From: Lysobacteraceae bacterium
GTDB taxonomy: Bacteria; Pseudomonadota; Gammaproteobacteria; Nitrococcales; AK92
Length of the DNA: 64,000 bases
Assembly: GCA_012523465.1 (NCBI GenBank)
Contig: JAAYIK010000017.1
Coordinates: forward strand, 1-64,000
Direction of reading: 5' to 3'
Shown here: positions 1 to 8,168 of the stretch, in pieces
Numbering within the stretch: the first letter of the stretch is position 1
Layout: the number at the start of each line of letters is the position of its first letter
The notes under the pieces: generated by a model
Told to the model about the DNA's origin: nothing
What the model saw: the letters and a program-made list of their open reading frames with translations, nothing else
Database searches by the model: none
Made by a program: the position numbers and the translations under genes

Positions 1-105
1 ACCGCCCAGAAGATCTGGGAGCAGGAGGCGGCGCGCAGCCCCGAGTCGGCCAAGGCAGTCGAGATGCTGCGAAACTACCTCCGCGAGCTCGGTTACATCG
101 AGTAA
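1..105 (+). CDS. TRAP transporter substrate-binding protein (DctP-like), C-terminal end only
   Basis: Only the last 34 codons and the TAA stop are in the window; the reading frame is open from base 1. The visible tail is a charged amphipathic helix ending in RELGYIE, which is compatible with the C-terminal helix of periplasmic TRAP solute receptors. The assignment rests mainly on position: it lies directly upstream of, and on the same strand as, the small and large TRAP permease genes, where the receptor gene is usually found. Such a receptor would capture an organic acid in the periplasm and hand it to DctQM. Nothing here identifies the ligand. Confidence 0.6.
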   Translation, partial: TAQKIWEQEAARSPESAKAVEMLRNYLRELGYIE

Positions 106-114
106 GCCCGTAGC

Positions 115-156
115 GACAGCCGGTCCGGTGGCTGCCGGGCCGGCTGTCGTGCTTTT
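115..156 (+). terminator. Hairpin with short T run between the TRAP receptor gene and dctQ
   Basis: A 14-bp stem (115-128 pairing with 135-148, one G-T wobble) closes a 6-nt loop and is followed by TTTT at 153-156. It lies just after the stop codon of the upstream gene and about 85 bases before dctQ. It looks like a partial terminator or mRNA-stabilising hairpin, which would let the receptor be made in excess over the permease. Confidence 0.6.
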
Positions 157-239
157 GAAAAGACGTGCTTGGCGCTGTTTGCCACTAAAATCCCGCGCTC
201 ACCGATCATCGGTATCTGTGGCGGGTTCGGAGAGACTCT

Positions 240-785
240 ATGCGAGCGCTATTTGGCCTCCTGCGCTTGATCACCTGCCTCAATGTCTGGGTGGGCAAGA
301 TCACCGCATTCTTCGTTGTCCCCATTTTTCTCCTGATACTGATCGAAGTCTTCATGCGCTACTTCCTGGGCGCCCCGGCGGTCTGGACCAACGAACTGGC
401 GCAGTTGATCTTCGGCGTCTACTCCATCATGGCCGGCGGCTACCTGGCGGTCAGTAACGGTCACGTCAACGTCGACATCGTCTACGCACGCTTCCCGGAG
501 CGAGCGCGCGCCGTGATCGACATCCTGACTTCGACGCTGTTCTTCCTGTTCATAGGCTCGCTGCTGTACTTCGGCGTGTCCATGGCCCTGGATTCCATGT
601 CCACCTGGGAGCGCTCCCAGTCGGCCTGGAACCCGTACATCTGGCCGTTCAAGCTCATGATCCCGGTGGCGGCGACCCTACTGCTACTGCAAGGAATCGT
701 GAAGCTGATTAAGGACATCCTAATTGCAGCCGGCGTCGCGTTGCCGCCCGACCTGGCTCCTAACGGCGCCTCGGAGAACCACTGA
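240..785 (+). CDS. dctQ: TRAP transporter small permease subunit (DctQ family)
   Basis: This 181-residue integral membrane protein has four hydrophobic segments (roughly residues 16-38, 47-66, 90-113 and 133-155), the topology and length expected of DctQ. DctQ pairs with DctM in the inner membrane to form the permease of a sodium-dependent TRAP transporter fed by a periplasmic receptor. The start is supported by a GGAGAG ribosome-binding site five bases upstream. The dctM start codon follows its stop by two bases, so the two are co-transcribed and probably translationally coupled. The substrate cannot be read from the sequence. Confidence 0.93.
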   Translation: MRALFGLLRLITCLNVWVGKITAFFVVPIFLLILIEVFMRYFLGAPAVWTNELAQLIFGVYSIMAGGYLAVSNGHVNVDIVYARFPERARAVIDILTSTLFFLFIGSLLYFGVSMALDSMSTWERSQSAWNPYIWPFKLMIPVAATLLLLQGIVKLIKDILIAAGVALPPDLAPNGASENH

Positions 786-787
786 GA

Positions 788-2098
788 ATGAGTATCGAAC
801 TGCTGACAGCGCTGTTTTTCGGCTCGCTGCTGGTCTTCATCGTGCTCGGCCTGCCTCTGGCCTACGTGCTGGGCGGTGTGTCGATCATCTTCCTCTACTT
901 CACCTGGGGCTTCGACTCCTTCTACCTCGTCGCCTCGAAGATGTGGGACAGCATGAACAGCTTCACGCTGGTCGCCATCCCGCTGTTCGTCTTCATGGCG
1001 ATGATCCTGGAGCGCTCCGGCGTCGCGACCCGCCTGTACCACATGATGCACCTTTGGTGGGGCGGCGTGCGCGGCGGGCTTGCCATCGGCACGGTATGGA
1101 TTTGTGCCCTCATGGGCGCCATGGTGGGGGTAAGCGGCGCCGCCGTGGTCACCATGGGTACCATCGCCCTGCCGGCCATGCTGGAGCGCGGCTACGACAA
1201 GCAAATGGCGCTCGGCGCCATCAACGCCGGCGGCGGCTTCGCCGTGCTGCTGCCGCCCAGCATCCTGATGATTCTCTACTCGCTGATCACCGGCGTGTCG
1301 GTCGGCAAGATGTTCGTCGGTGGCATCCTGCCCGGCATCCTACTGGTGGTGCTGGTGTCGCTGTACATCGTGATCCGCTGCCTGCTCCAGCCGGAGCTGG
1401 GACCCGCCCTGCCCAAGGAAGAGCGTGGCGGTTGGCCGGAGCGTCTGCGTGCCCTGCGCTCCGTCATCCTGCCCATCCTCGTGGTGCTGATGGTGCTCGG
1501 CTCCATCATGGCCGGCATCGCCACCCCGACCGAATCGGCCGCCATCGGCGTGCGCGGCGCCATCATCTCGGGGCTGGTCTACCGCACCCTAAACTGGGGA
1601 GTGATCCGCGAGGCCGCCATCCGCACCGTGCGACTGACGGCCATGGTCATGTGGATCCTGTTCGCCGCCCACGCCTTCAGTGCAGCCTATGCGGCCATGG
1701 GCGCGCAGTCGCTAATCAGCTCGCTGATGGAGTACATCCCCGGCGGTCCGTGGGGAACTATCATCTTCATACAGATCGTGCTGATCTTCCTCGGCATGGT
1801 GCTGGATCCGCTGGGGATCATGCTGATCACCCTGCCGGTCTTCGTGCCGATCATCACCGAGCTCGGCTTCGACCCGCTCTGGTTCGGCATCCTGTTCATC
1901 ATCAACATGGAGATCGGCTACATGACGCCGCCGTTCGGCTTCAACCTCTTCTACCTTAAGGGGGTGGCGCCGCCGGGAGTCACCATGGGCGATATCTACC
2001 GCTCGGTGATCCCGTACACGGCAGTGATCATCGTTGGCTTGGCACTGGTTATGATCTTCCCCGGCATCGCCACCTGGCTGCCGAACAAGCTGCTTTGA
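788..2098 (+). CDS. dctM: TRAP transporter large permease subunit (DctM family)
   Basis: This 436-residue protein consists almost entirely of transmembrane helices, with the small-residue-rich stretches typical of the ion-transporter superfamily to which DctM belongs (GVSGAAVVTMG near 116-126, LPPSILMI near 155-162, PTESAAIGV near 240-248, MTPPFGFN near 378-385). DctM carries the substrate and sodium pathway of the TRAP system. The length is normal for the family. It is the last gene of the TRAP unit and is followed by a strong intrinsic terminator. Close relatives transport C4-dicarboxylates, mannitol or other organic acids; the specificity here is unknown. Confidence 0.95.
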   Translation: MSIELLTALFFGSLLVFIVLGLPLAYVLGGVSIIFLYFTWGFDSFYLVASKMWDSMNSFTLVAIPLFVFMAMILERSGVATRLYHMMHLWWGGVRGGLAIGTVWICALMGAMVGVSGAAVVTMGTIALPAMLERGYDKQMALGAINAGGGFAVLLPPSILMILYSLITGVSVGKMFVGGILPGILLVVLVSLYIVIRCLLQPELGPALPKEERGGWPERLRALRSVILPILVVLMVLGSIMAGIATPTESAAIGVRGAIISGLVYRTLNWGVIREAAIRTVRLTAMVMWILFAAHAFSAAYAAMGAQSLISSLMEYIPGGPWGTIIFIQIVLIFLGMVLDPLGIMLITLPVFVPIITELGFDPLWFGILFIINMEIGYMTPPFGFNLFYLKGVAPPGVTMGDIYRSVIPYTAVIIVGLALVMIFPGIATWLPNKLL

Positions 2099-2111
2099 CC
2101 TGCACTTTCAA

Positions 2112-2140
2112 CCGGCCGCGGAGCCGCGGCCGGCTTTTTT
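2112..2140 (+). terminator. Intrinsic terminator of the TRAP operon
   Basis: A perfect 10-bp GC-only stem (2112-2121 with 2124-2133) with a very tight turn is followed by six T at 2135-2140, 13 bases after the dctM stop. On the opposite strand there is no T run after the hairpin, so it should act mainly on the rightward transcript and not on recJ. Confidence 0.9.
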
Positions 2141-2216
2141 GTGCCACACCGATCAGGAAAGGATGAAGGACAAGCCCCGCCAGCAACGCCGGGGAGGTCC
2201 TGGCAGCGATGGGGGT

Positions 2217-3941
2217 TCAGACCGGTTCCATATACTCCGCCATCAGCTGCAGGCTGCGGCGGCCACGGAATTCATTGACGTCGAGCCGATAGACCATGCG
2301 CACGGCCCGGCGGATTTCATGCCAGCCGTAGTCCACTCCATTGAAAGCAATGGCTTCCAGCCGCTGGCGGCTGTGGGGGTGGCATACCGTCAGCTTAACG
2401 TGCCGACCGCCGACGATCTGGCTTTGCGCCACCTCGAACTCGCCATCGAACAGCGGCTCCGGGAAGCCCTGTCCCCAGGGTCCGGCCTCGCGCAGGATCT
2501 CGGCGATGCGGAGGTCATGCTCGTCGGCGGCGAGCTCGCCGTCGGTGAGCAGCTCGCCCGTCAGCATCTCGTCGCTGAGTTCTTCGGCAACGGCAGCCGT
2601 GAAAGCCGCCTCGAAGCGGGGGAAATCCTCGACCGCCAGGCTCAGCCCGGCCGCCATGGCGTGACCGCCGAAGCGCGTGATCAAGCCGGGATGGCGATTG
2701 GCGATGCGCTCCAGCAGATCGCGAATATGCAGACCCTGTATCGAGCGGGCTGAGCCTTTCAGCACGCCCTCACCGGCAGGGGCGAAAGCGATAACGGGAC
2801 GGTGGAAGCGCTCCTTGATGCGGCTGGCGAGTATGCCGATCACGCCTTGATGCCAGCCGGGATCCATCAGGCACAGCCCGGGCGGGAGACCCTCGGCATC
2901 GCGCTCCAACTCCTCCAGCAGCGCCAGCGCCTCCTGTTGCATGGCGCCCTCGATCTCGCGCCGCTGCCGGTTGAGCTCGCCCAGCTCGGCCGCCATGGCC
3001 GCCGCCTGCTCGGGATCGTCTGCCAGCAGGCAGGCAATGCCCAGCGACATATCCTCCAGGCGACCGGCGGCGTTCAGGCGCGGGCCCACGGCGTAGCCGA
3101 GATCGGCGGCAACCACGCGGCGCGGATCGCGGCCGGCGTCACGCAGCAGCGCCAGGATCCCCTGGCAGCAGCGACCGGCGCGGATGCGGCGCAGCCCCTG
3201 CTCGACCAGGATGCGGTTGTTGTAGTCGAGCACCGCCACGTCGGCGACCGTGCCCAGCGCCACCAAATCGAGCAGATCGGCCATGTTCGGCTCGGGGATG
3301 CCCTTGGCTTGGAACCAGCCGGCCTCCCGCAGCCTGGCCCGCAGCGCCAGCATGACATAGAAAATCACCCCGACCCCGGCCAAGTGCTTGCTGGGAAAAG
3401 CATCGCCGGCCAAGTTGGGGTTGACGATGGCGTCGGCTGCCGGCAACGCTTGGCCGGGCAAATGGTGGTCGGTGATGAGCACCCGCATGCCGGCCGCCTT
3501 AGCCGCCGCCGTGCCCGCCACGCTTGAGATGCCGTTGTCGACAGTGATCAGCAGATCCGGTCGCCTTGCCCGTGCCAGCTCCACGATCTCGGGCGTCAGC
3601 CCATAGCCGTATTCGAAGCGGTTGGGCACCAGGTAGCCGAAATCCCGATGTCCGAAGGCGCGCAGCGCCCGCACCGCCAGGGCAGTGCTGGTAGCGCCAT
3701 CGGCGTCGAAATCGCCGACGACGAGTATGCGCTGCTGCTCGCGCAGCGCGGTCTCCAGCAGCTCGACGGCATCGTCCAGGCCGCTCAGGCTGCTGGCTGG
3801 ATGCAGCCGCGCCAGGGAAGCATCCAGCTGGTCGGGAGCAACGGCGCGGGCCGCGTAGACGCGCCGCAGCACGGCGGGCAGATGCCGCGGCAATTCGCCA
3901 GGATCGCACAGCAAGGGCCGGCGCCGAATCCGTTTTCGCAC
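2217..3941 (-). CDS. recJ: Single-stranded-DNA-specific 5'-3' exonuclease RecJ
   Basis: A 574-residue cytoplasmic DHH-superfamily phosphoesterase that degrades single-stranded DNA from 5' ends in recombination and mismatch repair. Visible metal-site motifs are DFDADG (77-82), VDN (134-136) and TDHH (157-160). DLVALGTVADV (225-235) and the DHHA1 motif GGHAMAAG (425-432) follow, with an OB-fold region at the C terminus. The start is GTG with GGAG seven bases upstream. It begins one base after the stop of the neighbouring unknown gene, so the two are coupled. The recJ-thrC-hom neighbourhood is common in gammaproteobacteria. Confidence 0.97.
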   Translation of the reverse strand: MRKRIRRRPLLCDPGELPRHLPAVLRRVYAARAVAPDQLDASLARLHPASSLSGLDDAVELLETALREQQRILVVGDFDADGATSTALAVRALRAFGHRDFGYLVPNRFEYGYGLTPEIVELARARRPDLLITVDNGISSVAGTAAAKAAGMRVLITDHHLPGQALPAADAIVNPNLAGDAFPSKHLAGVGVIFYVMLALRARLREAGWFQAKGIPEPNMADLLDLVALGTVADVAVLDYNNRILVEQGLRRIRAGRCCQGILALLRDAGRDPRRVVAADLGYAVGPRLNAAGRLEDMSLGIACLLADDPEQAAAMAAELGELNRQRREIEGAMQQEALALLEELERDAEGLPPGLCLMDPGWHQGVIGILASRIKERFHRPVIAFAPAGEGVLKGSARSIQGLHIRDLLERIANRHPGLITRFGGHAMAAGLSLAVEDFPRFEAAFTAAVAEELSDEMLTGELLTDGELAADEHDLRIAEILREAGPWGQGFPEPLFDGEFEVAQSQIVGGRHVKLTVCHPHSRQRLEAIAFNGVDYGWHEIRRAVRMVYRLDVNEFRGRRSLQLMAEYMEPV

Positions 3942-3942
3942 C

Positions 3943-4962
3943 TCAGAACTCCAGGTAGTGCTGAATCGGCTGGGGCCGGCGCCAGAACCGCGAGACGTCC
4001 TTTCTGTCCAGCGTCAGCCGCAGCCCTTCGGTATCGATGATCAGGCGCGCCAGCTCGCGGCGCCGTAGACACTGCAGCAGGGGCGCGAACAGGCGCTCCT
4101 CCAGGCCGATCAGCTCGTTGCGCCAGCGCTCCAGATCACCGCGGCGCAGAGCCTGCAGCAAGCGGGTGTCGACGATCAGGCAGGGCATGGCCTGCGGGCC
4201 AAAGCTGGCCGGCAGCGGCTGCCACATCGCCCCGGACAGCTGCGCCAGCCCACGCACCACGGGGTCGTCGGCAGCCACCAGCCGCCAGCCGCCAGCTGCT
4301 TCCGCAGGCAGCGTGCCGGCCCCCCAGAACCAAAGGCCGTTGACGCGCGGCAGCCCTGCCGCCTCACGGGCAGCGTTCGGCGGCGCCTGGTGCAGCAGCA
4401 TTTGCAGCTCCGTGCTCAGACCCAGCCAGCGGGCGGCGTCCTCGCCGCCGGGCAGGAACTCCTGCAGATAGCGGCCGGCGACCGCCGCCAACGGCACGGT
4501 GCGCAGCCGAATGGGCTCCTCGGCCTGCAGATACCACCTGTCGGGCGCAGCGACGTGCAGCTTGAGGCCATCCTGGTCGAGGAACTGATTGCAAACCTCG
4601 GCCAGGGCACAGGCTTCGTCCAAGGTAAGCGCCAAGGTCTCGGCGCCGAACAGCAGCAGCTTGTCGCGGTCGGCCACCAGCTGCACCGGATCGGCTCGCA
4701 GCCAGTAGGACTGTCCCGGATCCTTGCCCTCGCCGAGCCAGCCCAAGGCTCCCGCCGGCAGCTCGTCGAGCGGGAGCAGGAACAGCTCGGCCAGCTGCTC
4801 GTCAAGATGGCGCGCCGTCCGCTCCAGGCGGCGAGCGCGGGCCAGCAGCCTCTCGGTGGCGGGCAGCCGCCGCGGCCAGAAGCCGTCGTCGCCGGCCTCC
4901 GGCGGCAGCGGCCCGCGCAGGCCGGGCAGCAGAATATGCACTACGGATGCCGTGGCACTCAT
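3943..4962 (-). CDS. Conserved-looking protein of unknown function upstream of recJ
   Basis: About 339 residues if started at MSATASVVHILLPGL; an ATG five codons upstream (4977) is equally possible, since both have purine-rich sites unusually close to the start. There is no signal peptide and there are no membrane segments. The sequence starts with a short hydrophobic strand and has a central part rich in leucine and tryptophan. The C-terminal third carries a charged helix (RRGDLERWRNELIGLEERL) followed by a strand ending in DTEGLRLTL. I recall uncharacterised proteins at this spot sometimes annotated as phosphoglycerate-mutase or alkaline-phosphatase related, but I see no metal-binding motif to support that. 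It sits between thrC and recJ and its stop is one base from the recJ GTG. Confidence 0.75.
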   Translation of the reverse strand: MSATASVVHILLPGLRGPLPPEAGDDGFWPRRLPATERLLARARRLERTARHLDEQLAELFLLPLDELPAGALGWLGEGKDPGQSYWLRADPVQLVADRDKLLLFGAETLALTLDEACALAEVCNQFLDQDGLKLHVAAPDRWYLQAEEPIRLRTVPLAAVAGRYLQEFLPGGEDAARWLGLSTELQMLLHQAPPNAAREAAGLPRVNGLWFWGAGTLPAEAAGGWRLVAADDPVVRGLAQLSGAMWQPLPASFGPQAMPCLIVDTRLLQALRRGDLERWRNELIGLEERLFAPLLQCLRRRELARLIIDTEGLRLTLDRKDVSRFWRRPQPIQHYLEF

Positions 4963-5055
4963 TCCTTCCGGTCGCATTCTCCTGCCCGTTTCACTGACAT
5001 GCCCCCGCCGGAAACGGGCCCTTCGACTGCACACCGGCCGGCGCAACCAACGGGC

Positions 5056-6180
5056 CTAGAGACGGCTCAGAATGGCGCGCTTGACCGCATCCAGCTCCGC
5101 CGGAATGGTGTTGACCGCGCCGCTGGCCTGCTGAATGGCGATGTCCGGATCCTTCAGACCATGCCCGGTCAGGGTGCACACCACGGTGCTGCCCTCGGGG
5201 ATCTTGCCAGCGCGGATATCGCGCATGGCGCCTGCCACCGAGACGGCAGAGGCAGGCTCGCAGAAAATGCCCTCCTTTTCCGCCAGCAGGCGCTGGGCGG
5301 CGAGGATCTCGGCGTCGTCGAACTCGTCGAACCAGCCGCCGGACTCCTTGTTGGCAGCCCAAGCCTGCTCCCAGGATTGGGGGTTGCCGATGCGGATGGC
5401 GGTCGCCACCGTCTCCGGCTGCTCCACCATGGCACCACGCAGGAAGGGCGCGGCCCCGGCCGCCTGGTAGCCGAGCATGCGCGGCCGGCTATCGACGATG
5501 CCGCGCTTGTAGGGGCTGTTGCCGTTGTGAAAGGTATCGGCGGCGGTGTCCACGCCGGCGCACTCGCTGTAGCCTATCCAATAGGCCGTGATGTTGCCGG
5601 CATTGCCAACCGGCAGGCAGTGATAATCCGGTGCCCGGCCCAGCTCCTCGACGATCTCGTAGGCGGCCGTCTTCTGACCTTGCAGTCGGTAAGGGTTGAC
5701 CGAGTTGACCAGGGTGACCGGCGCTTCGGCGGCCACCTGCTTGACCAGCTGCATGCCGGCGTCGAAGTTGCCGGTGATCTGCAGCACCACGGCGCCGTGC
5801 ATGATGGCCTGCGCCAGCTTGCCCATGGCGATCTTACCTTCCGGGATCAGCACGAAGGCGGTGATGCCCGCGCGCGCCGCGTAGGCGGCCGCGGCAGCGG
5901 AGGTGTTGCCAGTGGAGGCGCAGATGATGGCCCTGGCGCCCTCTTCCACCGCCTTGGTGACGGCCATGGTCATGCCTCGGTCCTTGAAGGAGCCGGTCGG
6001 GTTCAGCCCTTCGAACTTGACGTAGATGTCAACGTCCTTCTTCAGCAGTGCAGGGATGTGCCGCAGCTGGATCAAGGGGGTGTGCCCCTCGCCCAGGCTG
6101 ATACTCCGGGTCTCTGCGCCAACGGGCAACCAAGCGCGATAAGTATCGATAAGGCCGATATAACGGGGTCGGAACGGCAT
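5056..6180 (-). CDS. thrC: Threonine synthase, short form
   Basis: PLP enzyme converting O-phosphohomoserine to threonine, the last step of threonine synthesis. The Schiff-base lysine is K66 in GSFKDRG (64-70), after NPTG; a glycine-rich phosphate-binding loop (CLPVGNAGN) and the C-terminal HGLKDPD segment are also present. At 374 residues it is the compact fold-type-II form, not the roughly 460-residue form of Escherichia coli or Pseudomonas. The start at MPFRPRYIGL has AGAGAG upstream. A TTG at 6207 overlapping the hom stop would add nine residues. It follows hom closely and is probably in the same operon. Confidence 0.95.
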   Translation of the reverse strand: MPFRPRYIGLIDTYRAWLPVGAETRSISLGEGHTPLIQLRHIPALLKKDVDIYVKFEGLNPTGSFKDRGMTMAVTKAVEEGARAIICASTGNTSAAAAAYAARAGITAFVLIPEGKIAMGKLAQAIMHGAVVLQITGNFDAGMQLVKQVAAEAPVTLVNSVNPYRLQGQKTAAYEIVEELGRAPDYHCLPVGNAGNITAYWIGYSECAGVDTAADTFHNGNSPYKRGIVDSRPRMLGYQAAGAAPFLRGAMVEQPETVATAIRIGNPQSWEQAWAANKESGGWFDEFDDAEILAAQRLLAEKEGIFCEPASAVSVAGAMRDIRAGKIPEGSTVVCTLTGHGLKDPDIAIQQASGAVNTIPAELDAVKRAILSRL

Positions 6181-6203
6181 GCCTACTCTCTTTGCCTGAA
6201 TGA

Positions 6204-7517
6204 TCAATCGAGGTGTTCGACGCGGATGCGAGTCAAGCGCCCTTGGATGGTCGGCAAGGCTTCGATTTGCGCCATCGCTGCGTTCATGCGCCGCTCGCTG
6301 ACCTCGTGGGTCAGGATGATCACAGGGACATGGTCGGCCCCGGGTGGCGGCTGCTTCTGCAGAATCGCTTCGATGCTGATGCCGTTGTCGCCGAGGATGC
6401 GGGTCACGTCGGCCAGCACCCCCGGCGTATCCTGAGCGTCCATACGCAAATAATAGCGGGTTTCGATCTCTTCCACGCCCAGCACCGGCTCGTCGGAGAG
6501 CGCGTGCGACTGGAACGCCAGGAAGGGAACCCGATGCTTGGGGTCGGTATTGATTTCACGCGTGACGTCGATCAGGTCGGCGACGACGGCGGAGGCGGTC
6601 GGCCCAGCGCCGGCGCCCGGGCCGTAGTAGACGGTGGAGCCGACCGGATCGCCGTGGACCATGACCGCGTTCATGACGCCATCCACATTGGCCAGCAGGC
6701 GGCGCTGCGGCACCAGCGTCGGGTGGACTCGCAGACTGATGCCCTTGCCGACCACGCGGCGGGCGATACCGAGCAGCTTGATGCGGTAACCCAACTCCTT
6801 AGCGTAGGCGATGTCCTCGCTGCCGATCTGGGTGATGCCCTCCACGTGCACCTTGTCGAACTGCAGCGGGATGCCAAAGGCGATGGAAGCAAGAATGGTG
6901 AGCTTATGGGCGGCGTCCACCCCCTCGACGTCGAAGGTGGGATCGGCCTCGGCATAGCCCAGCCCCTGCGCTTCTGCCAGCACGTCGGCGAAGTCGCGCT
7001 GCTGATAGAACATCTCGCTGAGGATGTAGTTCGACGTGCCGTTGATGATGCCGGCCAGCCACTCGATGCGGTTGGCGCTCAGCCCCTCACGGATCGCCTT
7101 GATGATGGGAATGCCGCCGGCGACGGCCGCCTCGAAAGCAACGGTCACTCCCTGGCGCCGCGCATGCTCGAAGATCTCGTTGCCGTGGCTGGCGATCAGC
7201 GCTTTGTTGGCGGTGACCACGTGCTTGCCGTTGTCGATGGCGCGCAGCACCAGCTCCCGCGCCAGGCCTTCGCCGCCGATAAGCTCGACGACGATCTCGA
7301 CGGCGGGGTCGTCGACCACCGCGAACGGGTCCGAGGTCAGGCGAAAATGCTCGGTGCTGCAGGCTCGCGGCCGGTCCGGATGCCGTGTCGCCGCATGCAC
7401 GATGTCGATTTCGCGGCCGGCGCGGCGCGCGATCTCGTCCCGGTTGCGGGCTAGCAAATTGACGGTGCCCGCCCCTACTGTACCCAGACCCAGTAGTCCA
7501 ACTTTGACCGAGCTCAA
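6204..7517 (-). CDS. hom: Homoserine dehydrogenase with C-terminal ACT domain
   Basis: NAD(P)-dependent reduction of aspartate semialdehyde to homoserine, the branch point to threonine and methionine. The Rossmann motif GLGTVGAG is at residues 10-17, VVTANKALIA lies near residue 100, and a C-terminal ACT domain (from about residue 350, around DTPGVLADVTRILGDNGIS) is the usual site of threonine feedback inhibition. No ATG is well placed: the reading frame runs on upstream, but homology begins at SSVKVGLLGLG. A TTG at 7517 with GGAGA six bases upstream gives 437 residues, the normal length. No kinase domain is fused. thrC follows about 23 bases downstream. Confidence 0.95.
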   Translation of the reverse strand: MSSVKVGLLGLGTVGAGTVNLLARNRDEIARRAGREIDIVHAATRHPDRPRACSTEHFRLTSDPFAVVDDPAVEIVVELIGGEGLARELVLRAIDNGKHVVTANKALIASHGNEIFEHARRQGVTVAFEAAVAGGIPIIKAIREGLSANRIEWLAGIINGTSNYILSEMFYQQRDFADVLAEAQGLGYAEADPTFDVEGVDAAHKLTILASIAFGIPLQFDKVHVEGITQIGSEDIAYAKELGYRIKLLGIARRVVGKGISLRVHPTLVPQRRLLANVDGVMNAVMVHGDPVGSTVYYGPGAGAGPTASAVVADLIDVTREINTDPKHRVPFLAFQSHALSDEPVLGVEEIETRYYLRMDAQDTPGVLADVTRILGDNGISIEAILQKQPPPGADHVPVIILTHEVSERRMNAAMAQIEALPTIQGRLTRIRVEHLD

Positions 7518-7742
7518 ATGATTTCTCCGAAATTTTGCTGTCTTGCTACCGCCACGACTGCGCTGCGAAGCCCGATCGGGTAGACTCCGAAAGCTCATGG
7601 CGGACGCCCCAACCCGCAGTGTATGGTGAGGGAGGTGGCAGCGCACGGAACATGCGCACGAAGCCGTTGATTCAAGCTGCGCAAGGTACTTAGCGCAGCC
7701 GGTGGTGTCAATGCAGTCGATCTCGGAGGGGAGTAGCGTGCA

Positions 7743-8108
7743 ATGAAATTGACCCAGGAGACAGGCAGCGGCAACCTGATTCGCAGTTACCAGCACCGCC
7801 AGATCCGCATCAACGACGCAACCTACACCCGCAGCGTCATCGTCACCGCGGACCAGCTGGTGACCGATTGGGCGCCGCAAACCCTAGCCGAGCTGACAGA
7901 GCAGCACCTGCAACCCATCCTGGACCTGCAGCCCGAGGTCGTCATCCTCGGCACCGGCGCCACCCAGCAATTCCCGCAGCGCGCCATACTGCAGCGCGTG
8001 CTGAGGGCAGGCATCGGCATTGAAGTGATGGCCACCGACGCCGCCTGCCGCACCTACAACATCCTGATGGCGGAAGACCGGCGGGTGGCCGCTGCGCTGT
8101 TCCCCTGA
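7743..8108 (+). CDS. Mth938-like (DUF498) domain protein
   Basis: A 121-residue soluble protein of the Mth938/Xcc1710 family, whose human member NDUFAF3 takes part in complex I assembly; the bacterial role is not established. Typical family features are a central strand-turn (PEVVILGTGATQQFP), the following GIEVMATDAACRTYNIL segment and the final AEDRRVAAALF. The ATG is preceded by a purine-rich stretch (GGAGGGGAG). It is divergent from hom across about 225 bases and convergent with rpoS. It appears to be a single-gene transcription unit; I see no strong promoter hexamers upstream. Confidence 0.88.
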   Translation: MKLTQETGSGNLIRSYQHRQIRINDATYTRSVIVTADQLVTDWAPQTLAELTEQHLQPILDLQPEVVILGTGATQQFPQRAILQRVLRAGIGIEVMATDAACRTYNILMAEDRRVAAALFP

Positions 8109-8141
8109 GCCGGACTCGACTCGCCAGCCGCCGGGTGAAGG

Positions 8142-8161
8142 GCAGCGGGAGGGCGCTGCCG
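8142..8161. other. GC-rich hairpin between the convergent DUF498 gene and rpoS
   Basis: Seven-base inverted repeat GGCAGCG (8142-8148) and CGCTGCC (8155-8161) with a 6-nt loop lies between the two convergent stop codons. Neither side has a T run, so it may be a weak or Rho-assisted transcript end rather than a standard terminator. Confidence 0.4.
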
Positions 8162-8168
8162 CAGCCCG

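Noticed and set aside
4960-5055. Longer start for the gene upstream of recJ (to 5046)
   Set aside because: The added residues are arginine-rich and unlike a protein N terminus; purine-rich sites occur at 4962 and 4977 instead.
4390-6435. A 681-codon open frame on the + strand
   Set aside because: It is antisense to thrC, the recJ-upstream gene and part of hom, has no recognisable protein features, and is explained by GC-rich codon bias leaving few stops.
7518-7880. N-terminal extension of homoserine dehydrogenase
   Set aside because: The extra 121 codons have no similarity to the family and cover the intergenic region; the Rossmann domain starts at 7517.
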